This document shows positions 8,198-17,727 of a stretch of 47,032 nucleotides of DNA, piece after piece. The stretch is from an uncultured Colwellia sp. (GTDB lineage: Bacteria > Pseudomonadota > Gammaproteobacteria > Enterobacterales > Alteromonadaceae). The notes beneath the pieces are model-generated. The model worked only from the letters and a program-made list of their open reading frames with translations, was not told the DNA's origin and ran no database searches. Numbering within the stretch: the stretch's first letter is position 1; every line of letters begins with the position of its first letter. Where the stretch lies: assembly GCA_913058395.1 (NCBI GenBank), contig CAJXQI010000027.1, positions 1 through 47,032 of the forward strand. The letters run 5' to 3'. The position numbers and the translations under genes were made by a program.

Positions 8198-8938
8198 TTA
8201 GCAAGTAAGTGAAGATAATGCAGCGGTAACTGCTTGCTTGTTCGCACCATGAGCATTAATCACTCGCTTTAGACCTAAGCTTTTGGCTTTAGCAGCGATT
8301 CTGTTGCTCGCAACAAGCCAAATACAATCTTCTTGCCAATAAGTATCTGAATCTTTAATTAAGTTTACTATGAATTCGAGTAAAGCGTTACTGGTAACTA
8401 AGATACAATTTATCTGTTGTTGTTGCCATGTTTTGATGAGCTCAATTGACGAATTTCGCCAAACGCGTCGATAACTTTCAAAGTAATGTACTGATGCACC
8501 GCGATTAGACAATTCTTCTGCAATTAATTCTCTACCCCCATCACCACGAATAATTAGTACATTGTTAGTACTAACATTTTGTAATGACGCTAAAGCAAGT
8601 AAACCTTCGCTGTCATGCTGTTCAGGCATAATAGCACTTACACCAAGCGCTTTTAGCGCTTGAAAAGTTGCGCTTCCCACGGCGATAACTTCTTGTTTGG
8701 GCCATGAGGAAATAGGTTTTAATTTATGTGCAAACTCAACGGCAGCAACGCTAACAAAAATAAGAATAGGTTTTACTAGTTGACGCTGTAGTGTTGTTAA
8801 CGTCGAAAGAGTGTCGTTGGTTTGGTAATCGAAAAAAGGCTGGCAATAACTGACAAAACCTTGGCTATTGAGGTGTTGCTGAAGATCACGCCCAGCAGAT
8901 TCTGGGCGTGTAATTAAAATATTAAAACTATTGTTGGT
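8198..8938 (-). CDS. hemD: Uroporphyrinogen-III synthase HemD
   Basis: HemD closes hydroxymethylbilane, with inversion of ring D, to uroporphyrinogen III. Starting at the ATG at 8938 gives 246 residues, the length of the E. coli enzyme, and the typical N terminus [19 protein letters not shown] longer start at 8971 would add eleven residues overlapping hemC and is less likely. The ATG lies inside the last codons of hemC (11-base overlap), so the two are translationally coupled. Other family features are [15 protein letters not shown] and [24 protein letters not shown]. Sequence conservation of this family is always low; the context fixes the call. Confidence 0.93.
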   Translation of the reverse strand, partial: TNNSFNILITRPESAGRDLQQHLNSQGFVSYCQPFFDYQTNDTLSTLTTLQRQLVKPILIFVSVAAVEFAHKLKPISSWPKQEVIAVGSATFQALKALGVSAIMPEQHDSEGLLALASLQNVSTNNVLIIRGDGGRELIAEELSNRGASVHYFESYRRVWRNSSIELIKTWQQQQINCILVTSNALLEFIVNLIKDSDTYWQEDCIWLVASNRIAAKAKSLGLKRVINAHGANKQAVTAALSSLTC

Positions 8939-9860
8939 CATAAACCTGGCGAAGAATTTTATCAGCACCATCGGCTAACAAAGTTGCTGCTAGGTCAGTG
9001 CCTAATTTTTCAGCATCTTGAACTTTTCCGCGTACTTCGCTGGTAAGAATTTCGCTGCCATCTACAGCGCCAACTAAGCCTCGTAAATAGATTTCTTGAT
9101 TTTCAATAATTGCGTAGCTGCCAATTGGCACCTGACAACCACCTTCAAGTGCTCTATTCATCGAGCGTTCTGCAATAACGCGAATACGTGTTTCTTCACA
9201 GCCTAACGGCGCAAGTAGGTTTTTAATGGTTTCATCTTCAGTGCGACATTCAATGCCAACAGCACCTTGGCCATTTGCTGGTAGCATAACTTCTGGGGCA
9301 ATAAATTCACGAATGCGTTCAGGCATCTCTAAACGAATTAGCCCGGCAGCGGCCAAAATAATGGCGTCATATTCATTATTATCAAGCTTTTTCAGGCGAG
9401 TGTTAACGTTGCCACGTAAATCACGAATGTCTAAATCAGGGCGCAAGGCTTTGATTTGACATTGACGACGTAAGCTTGAAGTACCAACAACAGCACCTTG
9501 AGGTAAATCGGAAAAACTGGCAATAGTGTTAGAAACGAAAGCGTCACGTGGGTCTTCGCGTGGACAAATAATCTCCAAACCTAAACCTTCAGGAAACTCT
9601 ACCGGTACATCTTTCATTGAATGAACAGCGATATCGGCACGATTTTCTAACATCGCGACTTCAAGCTCTTTAACAAATAAACCTTTGCCACCAACTTTCG
9701 CTAATGGCGTATCAAGAATGATGTCGCCTTTGGTGGTCATTGGTACTAATTCAACATTAATACCAGGATGAAAGTGCTCAAGTTGCGCTTTCACATACTC
9801 TGCTTGCCAAAGTGCTAGGGCACTTTTTCGCGTTGCAATACGAACAGTTTGTTGAGTCAT
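8928..9860 (-). CDS. hemC: Hydroxymethylbilane synthase (porphobilinogen deaminase)
   Basis: HemC joins four porphobilinogen units into hydroxymethylbilane. The 310-residue product has [19 protein letters not shown] at the start, the [11 protein letters not shown] loop, AVHSMKDVP with the catalytic aspartate region, [11 protein letters not shown], and the cysteine that holds the dipyrromethane cofactor in [13 protein letters not shown] at residue 242, the same number as in E. coli. It lies 22 bases after cyaY on the same strand and overlaps hemD. In E. coli cyaA sits between hemC and cyaY; here it is absent. Confidence 0.97.
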   Translation of the reverse strand: MTQQTVRIATRKSALALWQAEYVKAQLEHFHPGINVELVPMTTKGDIILDTPLAKVGGKGLFVKELEVAMLENRADIAVHSMKDVPVEFPEGLGLEIICPREDPRDAFVSNTIASFSDLPQGAVVGTSSLRRQCQIKALRPDLDIRDLRGNVNTRLKKLDNNEYDAIILAAAGLIRLEMPERIREFIAPEVMLPANGQGAVGIECRTEDETIKNLLAPLGCEETRIRVIAERSMNRALEGGCQVPIGSYAIIENQEIYLRGLVGAVDGSEILTSEVRGKVQDAEKLGTDLAATLLADGADKILRQVYDQQ

Positions 9861-9882
9861 TTCAGTTACCTTATATACTTAT

Positions 9883-10203
9883 TTATTGTGCAGACAGGAC
9901 AATAGTTTCTTCTGCTTGTTTGCTTACCGCGTCAGATAAAAACTGCCATAACTCATCACCGCCGCGCTTATCAAGCCACTGGTTATTTTCAAAATGAAAG
10001 TGGTGACCGTTAAATTTTGTTGCTACCCATATCTCATGTAAGGGTGCTTGTTTGTTAATAATGATTTTAGTCGCATTCTTAAAAGTTAGGGTAAGTAAAC
10101 CACCTATGCCTTCAAAATCGATATCACAGCCGGTTTCTTCGATGGCTTCTTCTATCGCTAGTAGAATATCGTCAGCGGCTAAATTATATTGGCTATCATT
10201 CAT
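9883..10203 (-). CDS. cyaY: Iron donor protein CyaY (frataxin)
   Basis: CyaY is the bacterial frataxin, an iron-binding regulator of iron-sulfur cluster assembly. The 106-residue product has the usual length and fold signature: an acidic first helix (LAADDILLAIEEAIEETG), then CDIDFEGIGGLLTLTF, KIIINKQAPLHEIWVATKFNGHHF and WLDKRGGDELWQFLSDAV. Being 22 bases upstream of hemC on the same strand, it is probably the first gene of a cyaY-hemCDXY transcript, which would tie an iron-delivery protein to heme production. Confidence 0.95.
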   Translation of the reverse strand: MNDSQYNLAADDILLAIEEAIEETGCDIDFEGIGGLLTLTFKNATKIIINKQAPLHEIWVATKFNGHHFHFENNQWLDKRGGDELWQFLSDAVSKQAEETIVLSAQ

Positions 10204-10313
10204 TAACTCTTCCTTTTTACCTAAGTATTATGATTGTTTAATCTTTACTTGGTAATTATTGGTCATGGGATTATAAAACGTCTATCATGGGAAAAAAATC
10301 GAATAAATCAATT

Positions 10314-10472
10314 ATGCGTAAACAAATTGCAATTATTTTCATCACTTTGCTTGGTTTAGCCACAATAGCAGGATGCGGTATTAAAGGTCCTTTATACCAA
10401 ACTCCTGAGCAACAGCAAGAAAACTCGTCTAAAACAAGCGATGAATCCAATAAAAGTACACTAAAACAGTAG
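10314..10472 (+). CDS. lptM: LptM-type small outer-membrane lipoprotein (YifL)
   Basis: LptM helps assembly of the LptD-LptE lipopolysaccharide translocon. Starting at ATG 10314 gives 52 residues with a lipoprotein signal ending IAGC (cysteine 21) followed at once by GIKGPLY, the hallmark of the family. An in-frame ATG at 10287 would add nine polar residues before the signal and is less likely. The tail is polar and Q/S/K-rich. The gene is divergent from cyaY and precedes lysA by ten bases, matching the cyaY-yifL-dapF order of E. coli with lysA added. Confidence 0.9.
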   Translation: MRKQIAIIFITLLGLATIAGCGIKGPLYQTPEQQQENSSKTSDESNKSTLKQ

Positions 10473-10482
10473 GAATAGCCCC

Positions 10483-11730
10483 TTGGACTTTTTCAATCGT
10501 AAGCAAAACTCATTGTTTGCTGAGCAATGTGCGGTGTCTGAATTAGCTAAAGAATACGGCACACCACTTTATGTCTATTCAAAAGCCACTATTGAACGTC
10601 ATTGGCATGCCTTTGACCAAGCAGCAGGCGATCGTCCTCATCTTGTTTGTTATGCGGTAAAAGCAAACAGCAATATTGCGGTATTAAATGTTATGGCCCT
10701 TTTGGGCTCTGGTTTTGATATCGTTTCTAAAGGTGAGTTGCTGCGCGTGATTGAAGCCGGTGGAGACCCAAAAAAAGTGGTATTTTCTGGCGTCGGTAAA
10801 ACCTCAGATGAAATAGCCTTTGCTTTGGGCTTAGGTATTCATTGTTTTAATGTCGAATCAGCTGCTGAACTTGATAGAATTCAACAGGTAGCAAAAAAGT
10901 TAGATAAAGTAGCGCCGATTTCTTTAAGGGTTAATCCTGATGTTGATGCTGGCACGCACCCTTATATTTCTACGGGCTTAAAAGAGAATAAGTTTGGTAT
11001 TAGTATTGAACATGCGCCTGAGCTTTATGCCTATGCTGCGACTTTATCTCATGTAAATATTCAAGGGGTTGATTGTCATATCGGCTCACAGTTGACTGAA
11101 ATATTACCTTTTTTAGATGCGTTAGACCGAGTTTTACACTTAGTTGATCAATTGGCCGCGCAAGATATTATCATTTCTCATATCGATGTCGGTGGTGGCC
11201 TAGGCGTTTGTTATGATGATGAACAACCTCCGCATCCTAATGAATACGCGAAAGCGATTGCCGATAAATTAGCTGGGCGAACGCTAAGTTTAATTTACGA
11301 GCCAGGACGTGCCGTAATGGCAAATGCCGGTATTCTGATAACTGAAGTTGAATACTTAAAGCCTGGTGGTGACAAAAATTTCGCCATTGTTGATGCTGCG
11401 ATGAATGATTTAATTCGCCCGTCGTTATATCAAGCTTGGCAAGCGATTATTCCAGTTGAACAACGAGATGATGTTGCGAGTGCAGAATATGACGTCGTGG
11501 GACCTATTTGCGAAACTGGAGATTTTCTTGGTAAAGAGCGTAGTTTAGCGATAAAAGCTGGTGATTTGTTGGCAGTACGCAGTGCTGGCGCATACGGTTT
11601 TACCATGAGTTCAAATTATAATAGTCGACCGCGCGCAGCAGAAGTGATGGTTGATGGCGACAAGAGCCACTTAATCCGACAACGTGAAACCTTCAGCCAA
11701 TTGTGGCAAGGTGAGCACTTGTTACCTTAA
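10483..11730 (+). CDS. lysA: Diaminopimelate decarboxylase LysA
   Basis: LysA decarboxylates meso-diaminopimelate to lysine with pyridoxal phosphate. The 415-residue product has the PLP lysine in CYAVKANSN (Lys60), the phosphate-binding glycine loop VGGGLG, EPGRAVMANAG, and the catalytic cysteine of the dimer partner in PICETGDFL (Cys343), then SAGAYGFTMSSNYNSRPR. Translation starts at TTG 10483, eight bases after AGGA at 10471-10474; no in-frame ATG lies near. It precedes dapF, whose product makes its substrate, by 20 bases. Confidence 0.96.
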   Translation: MDFFNRKQNSLFAEQCAVSELAKEYGTPLYVYSKATIERHWHAFDQAAGDRPHLVCYAVKANSNIAVLNVMALLGSGFDIVSKGELLRVIEAGGDPKKVVFSGVGKTSDEIAFALGLGIHCFNVESAAELDRIQQVAKKLDKVAPISLRVNPDVDAGTHPYISTGLKENKFGISIEHAPELYAYAATLSHVNIQGVDCHIGSQLTEILPFLDALDRVLHLVDQLAAQDIIISHIDVGGGLGVCYDDEQPPHPNEYAKAIADKLAGRTLSLIYEPGRAVMANAGILITEVEYLKPGGDKNFAIVDAAMNDLIRPSLYQAWQAIIPVEQRDDVASAEYDVVGPICETGDFLGKERSLAIKAGDLLAVRSAGAYGFTMSSNYNSRPRAAEVMVDGDKSHLIRQRETFSQLWQGEHLLP

Positions 11731-11750
11731 TGGTGTGAGAATAAAGAGTA

Positions 11751-12581
11751 ATGTTAGTAAATTTTTCTAAAATGCACGGCTTAGGTAATGATTTTCTGGT
11801 CTTAGATAATGTTACGCAGAATGTTTATTTGTCGAATGAGCAAATTAAGCAGCTAGCTGATCGGCATTTTGGTGTTGGCTTTGATCAGGTTTTGGTTGTT
11901 GAGCCGCCTTATGATCCTGACTTAGACTTTCACTATCGAATTTTTAATGCCGATGGTAGCGAAGTTGGACAGTGTGGCAATGGCGCCCGTTGTTTTGCTA
12001 AGTTCGTACGCTTAAAAAGCTTAACCAATAAGAACAAGATTAAAGTCTCGACGCAATCTGGCAAAATGACTTTATTTATTGAGCGAGATGGTAATGTCTC
12101 GGTCAACATGCCGGTACCACAGTTTGAGCCTGCGAAAATCCCCTTTACTGCCCAAAAAGCTGAAGGAACTTATATTTTACGTAGTGAAGAAGAAACGGTG
12201 CTTTGTGGTGTTGTTTCACTAGGTAACCCTCACTGTGTATTAACCATTGATAATGTTAAAGAAGCCCCAGTTGCACGATTGGGTAAAGCATTATCACACC
12301 ATGAACGTTTTCCTCAGCAAGCTAATATCAGCTTTATGGAAGTGGTGTCAGCAGAATATATTAAACTGCGTGTTTATGAACGTGGTGCAGCAGAAACGCT
12401 TGCCTGCGGCAGTGGCGCATGTGCCGCGGTAGTGATTGGGCAAATGCAAAAGAAACTTAATCGACAAGTACTCGTCGATTTACCTGGCGGGCAATTGAAA
12501 ATTTATTGGAAAGGCCCAGGTAATTCGGTAAAAATGACAGGTCCCGCTGTGCATGTATTCGACGGGCAAATTACGCTATGA
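11751..12581 (+). CDS. dapF: Diaminopimelate epimerase DapF
   Basis: DapF converts LL- to meso-diaminopimelate for peptidoglycan and lysine. The 276-residue product carries the two catalytic cysteines of this PLP-free racemase: Cys75 in [12 protein letters not shown] and Cys219 in [13 protein letters not shown] (E. coli 73 and 217). [15 protein letters not shown] is the usual start. The stop overlaps the next start by four bases (ATGA at 12578-12581). Confidence 0.97.
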   Translation: MLVNFSKMHGLGNDFLVLDNVTQNVYLSNEQIKQLADRHFGVGFDQVLVVEPPYDPDLDFHYRIFNADGSEVGQCGNGARCFAKFVRLKSLTNKNKIKVSTQSGKMTLFIERDGNVSVNMPVPQFEPAKIPFTAQKAEGTYILRSEEETVLCGVVSLGNPHCVLTIDNVKEAPVARLGKALSHHERFPQQANISFMEVVSAEYIKLRVYERGAAETLACGSGACAAVVIGQMQKKLNRQVLVDLPGGQLKIYWKGPGNSVKMTGPAVHVFDGQITL

Positions 12582-13285
12582 CACAAGATAAAAACAAACC
12601 TATGCAATCAAACGAATCTGAAATGTTATTGAACGATATTAGTTTAACCGATGAATTAGTGGCAGCTTATTTACAAGACCACCCAGAGTTTTTTAATCGC
12701 CAAGCTGAAGTGGTTACTGGCTTGCGTTTACCTGATCAGCACCGTGGTGCGGTATCACTAGTTGAGCGTCAATTGTCACAGCAACGACAAAAAATTCATA
12801 ATCTTGAAGAAGAAATCACTCAACTTATGGTGATTGCAAATCAAAATGAGCAATTATTTGCCTTATATAGTGACATGTATTTACGTTTGCTTGATTGTAC
12901 AACCGCAGAAGAATTACTTGATTGCTTACATGTCGCAACAACACAATTGTTGTCTTTGGATGCCTTGAAGCTTTGGTTAGTTAAACCAACAACGGTTAAT
13001 CATAGTTCTATTGTTTCGGCAGATTGTACTGAAATCATCGAAAGTAGATTAAGTAAAGACGGTTATTACTTTGGCCGTTTACAGCAAAGTGAACAAGAAT
13101 TGATTTTTGCTGAGCCGACAGAAGGCTCAGTGGTTTTAGTGCGTTTAACTCACCACGAAGAAGAAATTGGTTTCTTAGCCATTAGTAGCCGTGATGCTGA
13201 ACACTTTGACCCACGCATGGATACCTTATTACTGAATCAATTTAAAAAACTAGTCGCTAAACTTTTACATCAGCAGTTGTATTAG
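12578..13285 (+). CDS. DUF484 family GAF-like protein
   Basis: The 235-residue product has the DUF484 layout: an N-terminal segment [39 protein letters not shown] (quoted here as two motifs, YLQDHPEFF and VSLVERQL), a coiled helix, then a GAF-like domain (about 95-230). E. coli has the short yigA at this place. No biochemical role is established. It overlaps dapF by four bases, so it is co-translated. In most gammaproteobacteria xerC follows; here a HAD phosphatase gene follows after eleven bases. Confidence 0.85.
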   Translation: MTQDKNKPMQSNESEMLLNDISLTDELVAAYLQDHPEFFNRQAEVVTGLRLPDQHRGAVSLVERQLSQQRQKIHNLEEEITQLMVIANQNEQLFALYSDMYLRLLDCTTAEELLDCLHVATTQLLSLDALKLWLVKPTTVNHSSIVSADCTEIIESRLSKDGYYFGRLQQSEQELIFAEPTEGSVVLVRLTHHEEEIGFLAISSRDAEHFDPRMDTLLLNQFKKLVAKLLHQQLY

Positions 13286-13296
13286 GCGCTAGTTTT

Positions 13297-14022
13297 ATGA
13301 GATTTTATCGTCGTTTACAGCCATTTCATGCGATCAGTTTTGATTTAGACGATACGCTCTATAGTAATCATCCGATAATGCTAGCCACCGATAAAAAAAT
13401 GGCTAGCTACTTTACGCGGATATTGACTGATTATGGTATTGATACCTCTAAAGCGACGTATAGCTTTCGTTATTGGTTTCCTTATCGCCAACAGGCGATT
13501 GCTCAATGGCCTCTGTTAAAGCATGATGTTGGTTTATTGCGGCAAAAAAGTTACCTCCTTGGCGCGTTGGCGTTAGGCATTGAACACGTCGCAGCAGAAG
13601 AGTTTGCTAATTCAGCCTTAGCGTACTTTACTGAGCAGCGCAGTAATTTTACCTTGCCACAACATACCCATGACTTTCTTGTTTATCTGCAAAGTAAAAG
13701 ACCATTAGTGGCTATTACTAATGGCAATGTCGATACTGATAAAATTGGTATTTCAAAGTATTTTAGTCATCACTTTCACGCCTCTATCGACAATCGCTTA
13801 AAGCCCGATCCTGATATGTTTAATAAAACGTGCTTAGCATTGAGTATTAAACCCGCGCAGCTTTTACATGTTGGTGATTGTGGAAAAAATGATGTTTTAG
13901 GCGGTGTTAATGCTGGTTGTCAAACTGCTTGGCTTAATCAATACCATGTTGGTAAACCATTAGCCGTGTTACCTACGCTAGCACTTGACGATGTTGAGCA
14001 ACTTGCCAATATTGTCACTTAA
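13297..14022 (+). CDS. yigB: HAD-family phosphatase YigB
   Basis: YigB-type enzymes dephosphorylate 5-amino-6-(5-phospho-D-ribitylamino)uracil in riboflavin synthesis, among other substrates. The 241-residue product shows all HAD motifs: nucleophile FDLDDTLYS (motif I), AITNGN (II), LKPDPDMF with the lysine (III) and HVGDCGKNDVLG (IV). Its place before uvrD is the same as in E. coli. The gene that normally precedes yigB, xerC, is not there. Confidence 0.88.
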   Translation: MRFYRRLQPFHAISFDLDDTLYSNHPIMLATDKKMASYFTRILTDYGIDTSKATYSFRYWFPYRQQAIAQWPLLKHDVGLLRQKSYLLGALALGIEHVAAEEFANSALAYFTEQRSNFTLPQHTHDFLVYLQSKRPLVAITNGNVDTDKIGISKYFSHHFHASIDNRLKPDPDMFNKTCLALSIKPAQLLHVGDCGKNDVLGGVNAGCQTAWLNQYHVGKPLAVLPTLALDDVEQLANIVT

Positions 14023-14092
14023 CACTGCGTCATTTTTAACATAGCGTTGGTGCTGATTCGCCATTGTAAACATCAATAAATTTTCATTAGCG

Positions 14093-14122
14093 TTATTAAA
14101 AAACTACTGAACTTGCTATGAT
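14093..14122 (+). promoter_or_regulatory. Possible sigma70 promoter of uvrD
   Basis: TATGAT at 14117-14122 is a five-of-six match to the -10 hexamer, with the weak -35 candidate TTATTA (14093-14098) 18 bases before. It lies 36 bases before the uvrD start. No LexA box of the CTGT-N8-ACAG type is visible here, unlike E. coli uvrD. The assignment rests mainly on the -10. Confidence 0.3.
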
Positions 14123-14157
14123 ATCGGCATATTTTTGTTAATAATTTTTACCTTTCT

Positions 14158-16332
14158 ATGGATGTTTCTGAATTACTTGATTCGTTAAACGATAAGCAAC
14201 GCGATGTTGTTGCTGCGCCTTTACAAAATATGTTGGTTCTTGCAGGTGCAGGCAGTGGCAAAACACGTGTTTTAGTACAGCGAATTGCTTGGTTAATGAA
14301 AGTTGAGCAAGCATCACCACATAGCATTCTTGCGGTAACTTTTACTAATAAAGCGGCGGCTGAAATGCGTGCCCGTGTTGAACAAACCGTTGATGGTAAT
14401 GTGCATGGTATGTGGGTGGGTACTTTCCATGGTTTAGCGCATCGCTTATTGCGCATGCATTTCCAAGAAGCAAAATTACCACAAAGCTTCCAAGTATTAG
14501 ATTCTGATGATCAACTGCGTATGGTGAAACGTATTGTGCGTTCACTCGAGCTGGATGAAAAACGTTGGCCAGCAAAACAATTCCTTTGGTATATCAACGG
14601 CAAAAAAGATGAAGGTTTACGTCCGCAACACATTGATACGCAACACGACGTTACCGAAGAAACCTTTGTTAAAGTGTATCGGGTTTATCAAGACACTTGT
14701 GATCGTGCAGGCTTAGTCGACTTTGCTGAATTACTGCTACGTGCCCATGAACTTTGGTTAAATAATCCAGCGTTATTGCAGCATTATCAACAACGATTTT
14801 CTCATGTTTTAGTGGATGAGTTTCAAGATACTAACGCGATTCAATATGCTTGGTTAAATATGCTCGGCCAAAAAAGTGGCAACGTGATGATTGTTGGTGA
14901 TGATGACCAATCTATTTACGGCTGGCGTGGTGCGAAAATAGAAAATATTCAACGATTTTTAAATGACTTTGATGGGGCAAAAACCATTAAGCTTGAGCAA
15001 AACTATCGCTCAACAGCCAATATTCTCAATGCTGCTAATCAACTGATTAACAATAATAATAATCGCTTAGGTAAAGACTTGTGGACTGAAGATGATGCCG
15101 GCGAAAAAATCTCTATCTATACCGCGTTCAATGAAATAGATGAAGCACGCTTTATTGCTGGCCGTATTGCCGATTGGCGTAAAAATGACGGTTCACTTGA
15201 TGATGTTGCTATTTTATATCGTAGCAATGCGCAATCACGTTTGATGGAAGAAGCGTTAATTCAAGCGCAATTGCCTTACCGTATTTATGGCGGTTTACGA
15301 TTCTTCGAACGTCAAGAAATTAAAGATGCGCTGGCGTATTTACGTATACTAAACAATCGTGCTGATGATGCGGCATTTGAACGAATTATTAATACTCCGG
15401 CACGTGGCATTGGTAATCAAACCCTGAGTTTGGTGCGTGACGCCGCCCGTAGTATGGAATGTACTTTATGGCAAGCATGTCAGCATATGATTCAAAACGA
15501 AGCATTAAAAGGTCGCAGTGCTAAGGTTATTCAACAGTTTGTCCATTTAATTGATCAACTTGAAGATGATTCGTGTAACTTAAACTTAGACCAGCAAGCG
15601 AATTATATTATTCAGCATTCTGGTTTGAAGGCCATGTATCAAGCAGAAAAAGGCGAGCGCGCTGAAGCCCGTATTGAAAACTTAAATGAGCTAGTGACTG
15701 CCTGCCAAACGTTTGAAATTGACCCAGAGCTTGAAGAAGAGCAAAGCGAACTTACCGCATTTTTAACCCACGCTGCGCTTGAGTCTGGCGAGTCACAGGC
15801 TGATGATTACGAAGCTGCTGTGCAGTTAATGACAATGCATTCAGCCAAAGGCTTAGAGTTTCCTTTAGTGTTTATTGCTGGCTTAGAAGAAGGCATGTTT
15901 CCTTCTCAACAATCAGTTGAAGATATTAGCCGTTTAGAGGAAGAGCGCCGTTTGTGTTACGTTGGTATGACACGCGCTATGCAAAAACTTTATTTATGCC
16001 ATGCGGAAAGCCGCCGTTTATACGGACAAGAAAAATATCATAAACCTAGTCGATTTTTAAGAGAACTTCCTGATGAATGCACCGAAGAAATTCGTATGCA
16101 GAACCAGGTGAGCCGACCAAAAACGACCGGTCGATTTGCTTCGACTATTACCTTAGAAACATTTGAAAGCACTGGCTTTAAGTTAGGGCAAAATGTTCGA
16201 CACCAGAAGTTTGGTGAAGGGGTAGTTTTAAATTACGAAGGAAGTGGTGCGCAAAGTCGTATTCAAGTTAACTTTGCAGAAGTTGGCAGTAAGTGGCTTG
16301 TTGTTTCTTATGCTAACCTAGAAGCGATGTAA
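14158..16332 (+). CDS. uvrD: DNA helicase II UvrD
   Basis: UvrD is the 3'-5' helicase of nucleotide excision and mismatch repair. The 724-residue product has the full superfamily 1A set: Q motif NDKQRDVVAAP, Walker A AGAGSGKT at residues 29-36, DEFQDTN (motif II), DDDQSIYGWRGA (III), QNYRS (IV), MTMHSAKGLEFPLVFIAGLE (V) and VGMTRAM (VI). The C terminus has the Tudor-like RNA polymerase-binding domain (about 668-724, GQNVRHQKFGEGVVLNYEG). Length equals that of E. coli UvrD (720). It follows yigB as in E. coli. Confidence 0.97.
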   Translation: MDVSELLDSLNDKQRDVVAAPLQNMLVLAGAGSGKTRVLVQRIAWLMKVEQASPHSILAVTFTNKAAAEMRARVEQTVDGNVHGMWVGTFHGLAHRLLRMHFQEAKLPQSFQVLDSDDQLRMVKRIVRSLELDEKRWPAKQFLWYINGKKDEGLRPQHIDTQHDVTEETFVKVYRVYQDTCDRAGLVDFAELLLRAHELWLNNPALLQHYQQRFSHVLVDEFQDTNAIQYAWLNMLGQKSGNVMIVGDDDQSIYGWRGAKIENIQRFLNDFDGAKTIKLEQNYRSTANILNAANQLINNNNNRLGKDLWTEDDAGEKISIYTAFNEIDEARFIAGRIADWRKNDGSLDDVAILYRSNAQSRLMEEALIQAQLPYRIYGGLRFFERQEIKDALAYLRILNNRADDAAFERIINTPARGIGNQTLSLVRDAARSMECTLWQACQHMIQNEALKGRSAKVIQQFVHLIDQLEDDSCNLNLDQQANYIIQHSGLKAMYQAEKGERAEARIENLNELVTACQTFEIDPELEEEQSELTAFLTHAALESGESQADDYEAAVQLMTMHSAKGLEFPLVFIAGLEEGMFPSQQSVEDISRLEEERRLCYVGMTRAMQKLYLCHAESRRLYGQEKYHKPSRFLRELPDECTEEIRMQNQVSRPKTTGRFASTITLETFESTGFKLGQNVRHQKFGEGVVLNYEGSGAQSRIQVNFAEVGSKWLVVSYANLEAM

Positions 16333-16359
16333 GTATATTACGAGGAAATGGGAATTATT

Positions 16360-17622
16360 ATGTCAAAAAAATTATTAGTGGTTGAAGACAGTCGCCCAAT
16401 AGCTCGTGTTATAAAACAAATTGGTGAAGCTTTAAATTATCAGGTTACAGTTGCTGCAAGCCTGGCTGAAGTTGAGGCTATCTTGCAAGGCGGGGAAAGT
16501 GATTTTTTTGCTGCAACCATTGATTATGCTTTACCTGATGCCAATGATGGCGAAGCTATCGCATGTGTTTTGTCACATGGTATTCCTAGTGTTGTGATGA
16601 CGGGTAAAATGGATGAGTCAACGCGTCAGAAAATATTATCGCAGCCAGTTATTGATTATATTCCGAAAGAAAATAGCCAAGCGTTTTTGTATTTAAAGCG
16701 TGTTTTACATTGGCAATTAACTAACCAAGGCAATGGTATATTAGTGGTTGATGACTCTTCATCGGCACGTAATCACGTTGTTGAGTTGTTAAAACGTCGA
16801 AATTTTAATGTTTATGTTGCTGAAAATGGCCAACTTGCACTTAACGTGCTGGCGCAACATAGCGATATTAAAATGGTCATTACTGACTTGGAAATGCCAG
16901 TGATGGACGGTATTGAACTCACTAATGAGATTCGTAAAAATTATGGTCGAGATCAACTCGCCATTATCGGTATTTCCGGTGCAAGTAATGGTATTCATTC
17001 TGCACGGTTCATTAAAAATGGCGCTGATGATTTCTTAAGAAAGCCGTTTTGTCCGGAAGAGTTTTATTGTCGAATTACGCAAAACATTGAAAGTTTGAAT
17101 AATATTGAGCAAATTCAAAAAGCAGCTAATACTGATTATTTAACTGACTTGCCGAATCGACGAGCGTTTATTCGTGATGCACAAGCAAGCATCGCAGAAT
17201 ATATCAAAAATAAAACACCTTATGCCTTAGCGATGCTAGATATTGATTTCTTCAAACGCGTTAATGATAATTATGGTCATGATGCTGGCGATCATATTTT
17301 AAAAGTATTATCGCTTTATATGCGTAAACATTTTGGTAACGGATTAGTAGCTCGTTTAGGTGGTGAAGAATTTGCAATCGTACTTTCTGGCTTAGATGAA
17401 GACCAATTGTATAATCGTTTAGATGACTTTCGCCGAGCTATTTCAGTAGCGCAGATTGCTTTTGGGCAAGAACAGATTAACTTTTCTGTTAGCCTAGGTG
17501 TTATTTTTAATAGCGATGAATTGCTGGCGAAACAAATGAGCTTAGCGGATAACGCCTTATATTACGCCAAAGAAAATGGCCGTAATCAGGTCAGTATTGT
17601 TGGTGCACTAGAAGAGTCATAG
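16360..17622 (+). CDS. Two-receiver response regulator with GGEEF diguanylate cyclase domain
   Basis: This PleD-like protein should make c-di-GMP under phosphorelay control. From ATG 16360 it has 420 residues: REC1 (about 3-120, phospho-acceptor Asp55 in TIDYALPD, not the usual context but with the acidic pair VVEDS), REC2 (about 128-245, Asp176 in VITDLEMPVMDG, Lys in LRKPFCPEE), and GGDEF (about 255-420) with the intact active site GGEEF at 334-338 and NDNYGHDAGD. No RxxD inhibitory site stands five residues before GGEEF. A start at 16348 (MGII) is also open and close to GAGGAA. It sits alone between uvrD and rarD, ending at a strong terminator; no sensor kinase gene is near. Confidence 0.9.
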   Translation: MSKKLLVVEDSRPIARVIKQIGEALNYQVTVAASLAEVEAILQGGESDFFAATIDYALPDANDGEAIACVLSHGIPSVVMTGKMDESTRQKILSQPVIDYIPKENSQAFLYLKRVLHWQLTNQGNGILVVDDSSSARNHVVELLKRRNFNVYVAENGQLALNVLAQHSDIKMVITDLEMPVMDGIELTNEIRKNYGRDQLAIIGISGASNGIHSARFIKNGADDFLRKPFCPEEFYCRITQNIESLNNIEQIQKAANTDYLTDLPNRRAFIRDAQASIAEYIKNKTPYALAMLDIDFFKRVNDNYGHDAGDHILKVLSLYMRKHFGNGLVARLGGEEFAIVLSGLDEDQLYNRLDDFRRAISVAQIAFGQEQINFSVSLGVIFNSDELLAKQMSLADNALYYAKENGRNQVSIVGALEES

Positions 17623-17687
17623 TACAGTGAAACTATAGCTGCCCATGTTCGATCATGTGATAGTAGAATACCATTCATCCTGAATAT

Positions 17688-17715
17688 AAGAGTGTCTATC
17701 ACGACACTCTTTTTT
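17688..17715. terminator. Terminator after the two-receiver cyclase gene
   Basis: AAGAGTGTC (17688-17696) pairs with GACACTCTT (17703-17711) around TATCAC, followed by a T run to 17714. It also lies 13 bases past the stop of the convergent rarD, so it can serve both strands. Confidence 0.88.
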
Positions 17716-17727
17716 ATGTCCGTTATA

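Noticed and set aside
10204-10482. Lysine riboswitch before lysA
   Set aside because: Only ten bases separate lptM from lysA, and the divergent spacer before lptM is 110 bases; no lysine-aptamer core is visible.
14023-14157. LexA (SOS) box before uvrD
   Set aside because: I looked for CTGT-N8-ACAG and found no acceptable match. The nearest (CTACTGAACTTGC) lacks the second half.
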